Source: Hyphomicrobiales bacterium (GTDB lineage: Bacteria; Pseudomonadota; Alphaproteobacteria; Rhodobacterales; Rhodobacteraceae). From it: a stretch of 5,442 nt of DNA. The stretch lies in contig PWLT01000144.1 in assembly GCA_003558415.1 (NCBI GenBank), positions 1 through 5,442 of the forward strand. Reading direction: 5' to 3'. The notes below the pieces were generated by a model. The model searched no databases. It was not told the origin of the DNA and worked only from the letters and a program-made list of their open reading frames with translations. A program made the position numbers and the translations under genes. Below, piece after piece: positions 1 through 5,442 of the stretch. How positions within the stretch are numbered: position 1 is the stretch's first letter; every line of letters begins with the position of its first letter.

Positions 1-2
1 CC

Positions 3-1130
3 GGCGCGCTGATCAGCATCGTTCTGCTGGTGATCTCGGCGCAGGCGATGGCGACCGCGGCGCTGGCCTTCGGGCCGGCCGAATATTTCGCCCTCGCCGT
101 GGTCGGGCTCAGCCTGATCGCGGTGCTGAGTTCCAGCGCACCCCTCAAGGCGTTGATCGGGCTGGCCTTCGGCCTGACCATCGTCACCGTGGGCATCGAC
201 CCGATGCGCGGCGTGCTGCGCTTTGTGGTCACTCCGCTGTTGATCGACGGCATCCCCTTTCTTCCGGCGCTGATCGGGCTCTTCGCCCTGTCGGAAGTGT
301 TCATCATGGTCGAACAGGGCAATGACCGCTCCGGCGCACTGCGCAAACCGCCCAAGACAAGCGCTTCGATCCGTACGCTTTGGCCCTTCAGGACAACGAT
401 TATTCGTTCCTCGCTCATCGGTTACGCGGTCGGCGTGATCCCCGGCGCGGGTGCCTCGATCGCCTCGCTGGTCAGTTACGGTTTCGCCAAGCGCGCCGCC
501 AAGCCCGAGGATCGCGACAGCTATGGCAAGGGCAATCCCGATGGCGTCGTGGCGTCTGAGGCCGCCAACAATGCCGCCGTCTCGGGCGCGCTGGCGCCGC
601 TGCTCGCGCTCGGCGTTCCGGGCTCGGCGAGCGCGGCGATCTTGATCGGCGGGTTGACCATTCAGGGGCTGCAACCCGGCCCGATGCTGTTCACCAACAA
701 CCCCGAAATCCCCTATTCGATCTTCGTGTCGCTGATAGTCGGGCTACCGATCATGGTGGCGATCGGGCTGTTCGGCGTGCCGCTTTGGGTGCGCCTCACC
801 CGCATCCCGCGCGCGGCCATCGCCACGCTGGTGGCCAGCATCTGCATGCTGGGCGCCTTTGCCTCGTCGAACAACACGTTCGAGGTGCTTATCATGGTGA
901 TCTTCGGTGTCGTCGGCTATGTGCTGCGCAAGGCCAACATCCACCCCGCGCCCATCGTGCTGGCGCTGGTGCTGGGCGCGATGCTGGAATCCAACCTGCG
1001 CCGCGCGATGATCATCGCGAATGACAACCTTCTGTTCATCCTCTCCAAGCCGATCGCGGCGGGGCTGCTTTTCGCGGCGGTTGTCGTTCTGCTGACGCCG
1101 CTCTTCGGCCGCCGCCGGAAGCAGGAATGA
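3..1130 (+). CDS. tctA: Tripartite tricarboxylate transporter large permease TctA, 5'-truncated
   Basis: This is the C-terminal 375 residues of the large, roughly 12-helix inner-membrane subunit of a TTT-family carboxylate/Na+ or H+ symporter, which works with a small TctB subunit and a periplasmic TctC binding protein. The frame is open to the left edge. A GTG at 30 is internal, since upstream codons (GALISIVLLV) continue the family pattern, so about 125 residues are missing against the usual ~500. Numbering from position 3, the TctA hallmarks are GVIPGAGAS (144-152), EAANNAA (186-192), GVPGSAS (204-210) and GLQPGP (222-227). Several hydrophobic helices follow, and the protein ends in a basic tail (GRRRKQE). 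The first signature with EAANNAA and GVPGS forms the presumed substrate/ion site, by family knowledge. TctB and TctC are not in the window and are expected upstream. The stop (1128-1130) lies 30 nt before the next start. The transported acid cannot be told from the permease. Family assignment is very secure. Confidence 0.95.
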   Translation, partial: GALISIVLLVISAQAMATAALAFGPAEYFALAVVGLSLIAVLSSSAPLKALIGLAFGLTIVTVGIDPMRGVLRFVVTPLLIDGIPFLPALIGLFALSEVFIMVEQGNDRSGALRKPPKTSASIRTLWPFRTTIIRSSLIGYAVGVIPGAGASIASLVSYGFAKRAAKPEDRDSYGKGNPDGVVASEAANNAAVSGALAPLLALGVPGSASAAILIGGLTIQGLQPGPMLFTNNPEIPYSIFVSLIVGLPIMVAIGLFGVPLWVRLTRIPRAAIATLVASICMLGAFASSNNTFEVLIMVIFGVVGYVLRKANIHPAPIVLALVLGAMLESNLRRAMIIANDNLLFILSKPIAAGLLFAAVVVLLTPLFGRRRKQE

Positions 1131-1144
1131 AACGCGCGGCAACC

Positions 1145-1150
1145 GAGGAA
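1145..1150 (+). promoter_or_regulatory. Ribosome binding site of the AbrB-family gene
   Basis: GAGGAA lies 10 nt before the ATG at 1161 in the 30-nt gap after tctA. It decides between this ATG and an ATG at 1127 that overlaps the tctA stop in another frame. Confidence 0.7.
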
Positions 1151-1160
1151 ACACCGACGC

Positions 1161-2213
1161 ATGAAACGGCTCACGGGTCTTGCGGCGACCATCGCGCTTG
1201 CCGCCTGCGGTGGCTGGATCGCCACACTGCTGGGCATTCCGCTGGCTTGGCTGATCGGCGCGATGCTGGTGACCATGGTCACCGGGCTTGCCGTGGGGCC
1301 GGTGGAGGTGCCGCGCCCGCTCTACCGGGCGGGGCAGATCGTGGTCGGCACGGCGGTGGGGCTGACGGTGGCAGCCGACATCATCGAGCGGATCGTCCCG
1401 CACCTGCCCGCGATCCTCGGCGGTGCGCTGGTGTCGATCCTGATCGGCTGGCTTCTGGCGCCGCTGCTGGCACGCTGGGGCAGGCTCGACCGCACCACCG
1501 CCTATTTCGCGATGGTGCCCGCGGGGATCGCGGAGATGGCCGATCTCGCGGGGCGGCATGGTGGCGATGTGGGCGCGGTGGCGCTCTTTCACACCCTTCG
1601 GGTGGTCTTCATCGTGCTGTTTCTGCCCTCGCTCATCCTGGCGCTGATGCCTGCTGCCGCCAGCGCCACGCAGGACACCACCGGCGCCTGGGACGGGCCG
1701 TTGGCGCTGGCGCTCATCGCAGGCGTCGCGGCGGCCCTTGCGGGCACCCGGCTGGGGCTGCCCAGCGCCTATGTGGTCGCACCGATGCTGGCGCTGGCCC
1801 TGCTGTCGGGGTCCGGCCTTCTGGAGGCGCGCGAGCCCCCGGTGCTGCTGGCGCTCGCGCAGATCGCACTTGGCCTGAGTCTGGGCGCGCGCTTTCGCCG
1901 CGCGACGCTGAGGCGCCTGCCGCGGGCCCTGGCCGGGGGCATCCCGGTGGTGGTGCTGCACGCGGCACTGATGTTGGGGCTGGGGCTGGCCGTTGCCGCG
2001 GCATTCGGCTTCGAGGCACCATTGTTGCTGATGGGCTATGCCACCGGCGGCACCGCCGAGATGGTGCTCACCGCGCAGGTCGTGGCCGCCGATGCGGCGC
2101 TGGTCGCGGCCTATCAGCTCACGCGCGGGCTGCTGGGCAATCTGCTCGCCGGGGTCATCTACACCCGAACGGTGGCGCCCCGCGCGACCCCAGCGGACAA
2201 GGACATCACATGA
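1161..2213 (+). CDS. AbrB-family (PF05145) polytopic membrane protein with internal duplication
   Basis: This 350-residue, very hydrophobic protein belongs to the Gram-negative 'AbrB duplication' membrane family. Its databank names (AbrB transcriptional regulator, ammonia monooxygenase) are misleading, because it is neither the Bacillus DNA-binding AbrB nor a monooxygenase. Two homologous halves can be read directly. GIPLAWLIGAM (25-35) matches GLPSAYVVAPM (199-209). GQIVVGTAVGL (58-68) matches AQIALGLSLGA (233-243). VPAGIAEMADLA (119-130) matches ATGGTAEMVLTA (294-305). FHTLRVVFI (143-151) matches YQLTRGLLG (318-326). A polar linker around 165-180 separates the halves. The layout suggests an inverted- or direct-repeat transporter fold in the inner membrane, but no substrate is established for this subfamily. 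It sits directly behind tctA and before two soluble enzymes, which hints at a transport or export role for the same metabolite or its by-product (inference). The ATG at 1161 is supported by GAGGAA upstream and by normal family length. The stop TGA overlaps an ATG (ATGA at 2210-2213). Confidence 0.9.
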   Translation: MKRLTGLAATIALAACGGWIATLLGIPLAWLIGAMLVTMVTGLAVGPVEVPRPLYRAGQIVVGTAVGLTVAADIIERIVPHLPAILGGALVSILIGWLLAPLLARWGRLDRTTAYFAMVPAGIAEMADLAGRHGGDVGAVALFHTLRVVFIVLFLPSLILALMPAAASATQDTTGAWDGPLALALIAGVAAALAGTRLGLPSAYVVAPMLALALLSGSGLLEAREPPVLLALAQIALGLSLGARFRRATLRRLPRALAGGIPVVVLHAALMLGLGLAVAAAFGFEAPLLLMGYATGGTAEMVLTAQVVAADAALVAAYQLTRGLLGNLLAGVIYTRTVAPRATPADKDIT

Positions 2214-2269
2214 CGCACGCCGCCGGAATTTGGCGCCGGGCACACCACGGACAGAGGAGACAGCCATGA
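2210..2269 (+). other. Possible 19-codon coupling mini-ORF between the AbrB-family gene and the CoA lyase gene
   Basis: An ATG at 2210 overlaps the stop of the upstream gene as ATGA and is preceded by AAGGA at 2199-2203 with a 6-nt spacer. The reading frame runs 19 codons (MTHAAGIWRRAHHGQRRQP) and its TGA (2267-2269) overlaps the ATG of the next gene, again as ATGA. The peptide is Arg/His-rich with no recognisable homology. It could pass ribosomes from one gene to the next, or be chance in GC-rich DNA. The downstream gene has its own strong Shine-Dalgarno within this mini-ORF, so coupling is not required. Confidence 0.2.
2253..2260 (+). promoter_or_regulatory. Ribosome binding site of the CoA-ester lyase gene
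   Basis: AGAGGAGA contains the core AGGAG (2255-2259), 6 nt before the ATG at 2266. It is the best Shine-Dalgarno in the window and fixes the lyase start against an in-frame upstream ATG at 2038. Confidence 0.8.
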
Positions 2270-3123
2270 CCATCCGCCCCCGCCGCAGCGTGCTCTACAT
2301 GCCCGGCGCCAATGCCCGCGCGCTGGAGAAAGCGCGCGAAATCCCCTGCGATGCGATCATCTTCGACCTCGAAGACTCGGTGGCCCCCGAAGCCAAGCAA
2401 GAGGCCCGCGCCCAAGTCATGGCAGCACTTGAGACCGGCGGCTACGGCCGGCGCGAGCGGGTGGTACGCGTCAACGGGCTGGACACCCCCTGGGGCGCCG
2501 ATGATCTCGCCGCCGCGCGCGCCGCGCGCCCCGATGCGGTTCTGATCCCCAAGGTTTCGGAGGCGGCCGATCTGGAGCCGGTGCAGTCCGCGCTCGGCCC
2601 CGATGCCGATATTGCCGTCTGGGCGATGATGGAAACCCCGCGCGCGATGCTCAACGCGCTCGAGATCGCAGATGCCGCGCATGCCGGCTGCCCGGCACTG
2701 TCGGTCCTGGTGATGGGCACCAATGATCTGGCAAAGGAAACGCGCACCGAACTCGCGCCGGGGCGCGCGATGTTCCTGCCCTGGCTCGCGGCCTGCCTGG
2801 CGGCGGCGCGCGCGGGCGGGCTCGACATCATCGACGGGGTCTATAACGACCTCGACGATGCCGAGGGCTTCATGGCCGAGTGCCGTCAGGGCCGCGAACT
2901 GGGCATGGACGGCAAGACGCTCATCCACCCGCGACAGGTCGCGCCGTGCAACGACGCCTTCTCCCCGTCAGAGGCGGAAATCGCCCATGCCCGCGCCATC
3001 GTCGCGGCCTTCGAGGCCCCTGAGGCCGAAGGCAAGGGCGTGCTGCGCGTCAATGGACGCATGGTCGAGCGCCTGCACGCCGATATGGCGCGGCGCACGC
3101 TCGCGCTGGCCGAGGCGCTTTAG
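2266..3123 (+). CDS. CitE-like CoA-ester lyase (HpcH/HpaI aldolase / citrate lyase beta family)
   Basis: This 285-residue cytoplasmic TIM-barrel enzyme is of the PF03328 family. It cleaves (or condenses, or hydrolyses) 3-hydroxyacyl-CoA thioesters such as malyl-CoA, methylmalyl-CoA or citramalyl-CoA, using Mg2+. Visible motifs are the N-terminal RPRRSVLYMPG (4-14), DLEDSV (34-39), RVNG with the CoA/substrate arginine R68 (68-71), IPK (94-96), METPRA with presumed metal ligand E123 (122-127), MGTNDL with presumed metal ligand D154 (150-155), and DGKTLIHP (215-222). The barrel is complete and no key motif is missing. It is shorter than typical Mcl1-type malyl-CoA lyases (~320). No citrate-lyase alpha or acyl-carrier subunit lies beside it, so it is a stand-alone lyase rather than the beta subunit of citrate lyase. 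The frame is open back to 2038, but the family N-terminus and the AGGAG at 2255-2259 select the ATG at 2266. The next gene starts 13 nt after its TAG. Exact substrate is unresolved; citramalyl-CoA- or malyl-CoA-type is the best guess. Confidence 0.93.
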   Translation: MTIRPRRSVLYMPGANARALEKAREIPCDAIIFDLEDSVAPEAKQEARAQVMAALETGGYGRRERVVRVNGLDTPWGADDLAAARAARPDAVLIPKVSEAADLEPVQSALGPDADIAVWAMMETPRAMLNALEIADAAHAGCPALSVLVMGTNDLAKETRTELAPGRAMFLPWLAACLAAARAGGLDIIDGVYNDLDDAEGFMAECRQGRELGMDGKTLIHPRQVAPCNDAFSPSEAEIAHARAIVAAFEAPEAEGKGVLRVNGRMVERLHADMARRTLALAEAL

Positions 3124-3128
3124 AGGGA
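3123..3128 (+). promoter_or_regulatory. Ribosome binding site of the aconitase gene, overlapping the preceding stop
   Basis: GAGGGA begins on the last base of the lyase TAG stop and ends 8 nt before the ATG at 3137. Its overlap with the upstream stop suggests translational coupling of lyase and aconitase. Confidence 0.65.
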
Positions 3129-3136
3129 ACCCCGAC

Positions 3137-5442
3137 ATGCCCGCAACCGCCAATGACGATCTGCTGCGCCCCCTGCCCGGCGCGCCCGCCGCCATGGACC
3201 ATCTGAGCCTGCACGCGGCCGAGGCAGCCGGAATGGGGCGCATCAACGCCCTGCCCCGCGCACTGAAGGTGATGGCCGAGGATATCCTCTACCGCCTGCC
3301 GCGCGATCAGGCCTGCGAACAGATCACCGCGCTGATTGCGCGCGACCCTGCAACGCCGGTCTCCTTCGCGCCGTCGCGCGCGCTGCTGCAGGATTTCATG
3401 GGCATCCCGCTGATGACCGACATGGCCTCGATGCGAGATGCGTTGGCGGCGCGCGGGCTGGACCCGCGGCTTCTCGATCCGGCGATTCCGGTGGATTTCG
3501 TGGTCGATCACTCGCTCAGCGTGCTGTTTGCGGGCAACCCCGATGCACTGGCGATGAACCGCAAGCTGGAGCTGGAACGCAACCATGAGCGTTTCGCTTT
3601 CATCAAGTGGTGCCAGGGCGCCTTCGGGCGCTTCCGCGTGATCCCCCCGGGGCGCGGAATCATGCATCAGGTCAATCTGGAATGGCTCAGCCATGTCATC
3701 CGACTCACCGACGGCGCGGACCGCCCGCTGGCGCGCCCCGACACGATGATCGGCACCGACAGCCACACCACCATGGTCAATGCGCTCGGCATCCTGGGCT
3801 GGGGCGTGGGAGGCATCGAGGCGGAGATGGCGATGCTGGGCACGCCACTGGAGATGGCGCCGCCGCGCGTTGTGGGCATCCGCCTTGACGGGGCGCTGCG
3901 CGAGGGCGTCACCGCAACCGATCTGGTGCTCCATGTGGCCGAGTTCCTGCGCGGCATCGGGGTGGTCGGCGCCTTCGTGGAGTTTCACGGCGAGGGCGTG
4001 GCGCATCTGCCGCTCGCCGATCGCGCAACCATCGCCAACATGTCGCCCGAATACGGCGCCACCTGCACCTATTTCCCCATCGACCCGCTGACCATCGCCT
4101 ATCTGCGCATGACCGGGCGCAGCGAAGATCACCTCGCGCGCATCGAGGCCGGCGCCCGCGCGCAGGGGCTGTGGCAGGACCCCGATGCGGCCGATTCAGC
4201 CGCGCTGGAATTCGACGCCGAACACGAATTCGACCTCGCCGGGGTCGAGCCCTGCATGGCCGGGCCCATCCGACCCGACCAGCGCGTGCCGCTGGCGCAG
4301 GTTCCCGGCAATTTCCGCACCCGGCTCGATGATCTCGCCCCCGGCGCCGAGCCGGGCGCGGGCGCGGGCGCGGCACTCGATCACGGCGCGGTGGTGATCG
4401 CGGCGATCACCAGTTGTACCAACACCTCCAACCCCGAGGTGATGATGGCCGCAGGGCTGCTGGCGCGCAACGCCCGCGCGCGCGGGCTCAAACCCCGGCC
4501 CTGGGTCAAGACCTCTCTCTCGCCCGGTTCGCGGGTGGTGACCGATTACCTCACCGCCGCCGGGCTGACCGAAGACCTCGACGCGCTGGGTTTTCACAAC
4601 GTCGGCTATGGCTGCGCCACCTGCAACGGCAATTCCGGCCCGCTGGCCGAGGACATCGCAGCAGAGATCGACGCCGAGGGGCTGTGCACGGTTGGCGTTC
4701 TGTCGGGCAACCGCAATTTCGAGGGGCGCATCCACCCCCAGATCAAGGCCGCCTACCTGGCCTCGCCGCCGCTGGTGATCGCCGCGGCGCTGGCGGGAAC
4801 GGTGGCGCGCGATCTGGAGGCCGAGCCGCTGGGCACAGGCACGGACGGCCAGCCGGTTTTCCTGCGCGACATCTGGCCCGCGCATGACGAAATCGCGGAG
4901 CATGTCGCGCGTTACGTCACCGCGGACCGCTTCACCGCCTCATATGGCGCGGGCATGGAAACCACATCCGACTGGGAGGCGCTCGACGCGCCCGAGGGGG
5001 AGCGATTCCCCTGGGACGCGCAAAGCCTCTTCATCCGCCCCTCGCCCTTTCCCGAGCTGGGGCCGGCCCTGCCCCGCAGCGGCGCGATTACCGGGATGCG
5101 CCCGCTGCTGATGCTGGGCGATGCGATCACCACCGATCATATCTCGCCCAATGGCGCGATCAGGCCTGACAGCCCGGCCGGCCAATACCTGACCGCGCAA
5201 GGCGCCGATCCCAAACGACTGGGCAATTTCGGCACCCGGCGCGGCAACCCGGATATCTGCCTGCGCGGGATGTTCGACAATCCCTTGCTGCTCAACGAAC
5301 TCGCAGGCGGGAAACGCGGCAATGTCGCGATCCATCACCCCTCGGACGAAGAGATGACCGTTTTCGAGGCCGCCATGCGCCACCAGGGGGCCGACACCCC
5401 GCTGATCATCATTGCCGGGCGCGGCTATGGTGCGGGATCCTC
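3137..5442 (+). CDS. acnA: Aconitate hydratase, AcnA/IRP1-type, 3'-truncated (possibly specialised paralogue)
   Basis: This frame runs open to the right edge: 768 codons plus two bases of an about 890-residue [4Fe-4S] hydro-lyase that interconverts citrate and isocitrate through cis-aconitate, or a related acid. Recognisable AcnA blocks are LQDFMGIP (84-91), VVDHS (122-126), LELERNHERFAFIKW (144-158), TDSHTTMVNALG (207-218) followed by GWGVGGIEAE (221-230), and LPLADRATIANMSPEYGATC (291-310). Then come ITSCTNTSNP with cluster ligand C427, GYGCATCNGNSGPL with ligands C493 and C496, SGNRNFEGR with substrate arginines R526 and R531, and GDAITTDHIS (661-670). The last codons encode the swivel-domain signature GYGAGS(S), so the window cuts at the catalytic serine and about 120 residues are missing. 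Oddities against E. coli AcnA, from memory, are Asn497 for Ile after the third cysteine, AGRGYG for AGKEYG, RGMFDNPLLLN for RGTFANIRIRN, and a shortened Gly/Ala linker near 403-413. Fe-S ligands are intact, so it should be active. An AcnD-like or other substrate is possible. The ATG at 3137 has GAGGGA 8 nt upstream. Confidence 0.92.
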   Translation, partial: MPATANDDLLRPLPGAPAAMDHLSLHAAEAAGMGRINALPRALKVMAEDILYRLPRDQACEQITALIARDPATPVSFAPSRALLQDFMGIPLMTDMASMRDALAARGLDPRLLDPAIPVDFVVDHSLSVLFAGNPDALAMNRKLELERNHERFAFIKWCQGAFGRFRVIPPGRGIMHQVNLEWLSHVIRLTDGADRPLARPDTMIGTDSHTTMVNALGILGWGVGGIEAEMAMLGTPLEMAPPRVVGIRLDGALREGVTATDLVLHVAEFLRGIGVVGAFVEFHGEGVAHLPLADRATIANMSPEYGATCTYFPIDPLTIAYLRMTGRSEDHLARIEAGARAQGLWQDPDAADSAALEFDAEHEFDLAGVEPCMAGPIRPDQRVPLAQVPGNFRTRLDDLAPGAEPGAGAGAALDHGAVVIAAITSCTNTSNPEVMMAAGLLARNARARGLKPRPWVKTSLSPGSRVVTDYLTAAGLTEDLDALGFHNVGYGCATCNGNSGPLAEDIAAEIDAEGLCTVGVLSGNRNFEGRIHPQIKAAYLASPPLVIAAALAGTVARDLEAEPLGTGTDGQPVFLRDIWPAHDEIAEHVARYVTADRFTASYGAGMETTSDWEALDAPEGERFPWDAQSLFIRPSPFPELGPALPRSGAITGMRPLLMLGDAITTDHISPNGAIRPDSPAGQYLTAQGADPKRLGNFGTRRGNPDICLRGMFDNPLLLNELAGGKRGNVAIHHPSDEEMTVFEAAMRHQGADTPLIIIAGRGYGAGS
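4354..4371 (+). repeat. Three tandem GGGCGC hexamers inside the aconitase gene
   Basis: Three perfect hexamer copies (plus a partial fourth) code for the Gly-Ala run at residues 407-412, in the variable linker before the first cluster-cysteine motif. E. coli AcnA has a longer, non-repetitive segment here. Gain or loss of a unit keeps the reading frame, so this is a tolerated length-variable site. Confidence 0.6.

Noticed and set aside
30..32. GTG as the true start of tctA
   Set aside because: The upstream codons in frame match TctA, there is no Shine-Dalgarno, and the family has about 125 more residues. The gene simply begins before the window.
1161..1214. Lipoprotein signal (LAAC at residues 13-16) at the start of the AbrB-family protein
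   Set aside because: The lipobox-like match lies in the first helix of a multi-spanning membrane protein, and the family's own first repeat begins right after it. Processing would remove the first helix of the fold.
2214..2252. Possible terminator hairpin between the AbrB-family gene and the lyase gene
   Set aside because: Only 4-bp stems (CGCC with GGCG at 2221-2235, or CCGG with CCGG) can be formed and no T-run follows, so it does not look like an intrinsic terminator.
2038..2265. 76-codon upstream extension of the CoA-lyase frame from an ATG at 2038
   Set aside because: It would overlap the AbrB-family gene by about 176 nt, lacks family similarity and lacks a ribosome site. The ATG at 2266 has AGGAG 6 nt upstream and gives the normal family N-terminus.
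1127..2269. 380-codon + strand ORF overlapping the whole AbrB-family gene in another frame, starting in an ATGA overlap with the tctA stop and ending in one with the lyase start
   Set aside because: The translation is Ala/Gly/Arg/His/Pro-rich with no family motif, as expected for an alternative frame in GC-rich DNA. The overlapping frame at 1161-2213 encodes an obvious membrane protein with its own ribosome site. Only the last 19 codons, from 2210, are kept as a weak possibility.
744..2273. 509-codon - strand ORF antisense to tctA and the AbrB-family gene
   Set aside because: It is extremely rich in Arg, Gln, His and Gly, has no domain, and lies opposite two well-recognised genes. It is a GC-skew shadow.
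3194..3196. Alternative aconitase start at Met20
   Set aside because: No ribosome site precedes it, while the ATG at 3137 has GAGGGA at good spacing and gives an N-terminal length like E. coli AcnA.
3050..4132. 360-codon - strand ORF antisense to the aconitase
   Set aside because: It has shadow composition (His/Arg/Gln/Ala) and no recognisable motif, opposite a clearly conserved aconitase frame.

Overview
The window is about two thirds G+C by eye, with strong G/C preference at third codon positions. Gene content and protein style suggest an alphaproteobacterium, most likely a Rhodobacterales (roseobacter-like) organism. That placement is inference from sequence style, not from a marker gene.

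All four genes lie on the + strand with gaps of only 30, 52 and 13 nt, so they read as one operon. In order they are: (1) positions 3-1130, the C-terminal three quarters of a TctA-type large permease of a tripartite tricarboxylate transporter, cut by the left edge; (2) 1161-2213, a PF05145 'AbrB-family' polytopic membrane protein with a clear internal duplication; (3) 2266-3123, a stand-alone CitE-like CoA-ester lyase of the HpcH/HpaI-citrate lyase beta superfamily; (4) 3137 to the right edge, an aconitase of the AcnA/IRP1 architecture. The fourth gene is cut at the catalytic Gly-Ser-Ser signature, roughly 120 residues before its expected end. No promoter, terminator, RNA gene, mobile element or CRISPR array is visible. 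The promoter must lie to the left (probably before tctC/tctB) and the end of the operon to the right.

The most economical reading is a carboxylate uptake and catabolism operon. TctA would import a di- or tricarboxylate, the aconitase homologue would dehydrate, hydrate or isomerise it, and the CoA-ester lyase would split a CoA thioester of it (citramalyl-CoA-, malyl-CoA- or citryl-CoA-like). The role of the AbrB-family protein is unknown. The substrate cannot be read from the sequence. The aconitase keeps all three [4Fe-4S] cysteines but departs from canonical AcnA at several conserved positions, notably Asn instead of Ile directly after the third cluster cysteine, so it may be a specialised paralogue rather than the housekeeping TCA-cycle enzyme.

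Smaller points are a 19-codon mini-ORF with its own Shine-Dalgarno-like sequence bridging genes 2 and 3 by ATGA overlaps at both ends, and a hexanucleotide repeat coding a Gly-Ala linker inside the aconitase. I see no strong case for a wholly new system in this window. The best lead is the substrate of this transporter-lyase-aconitase operon.
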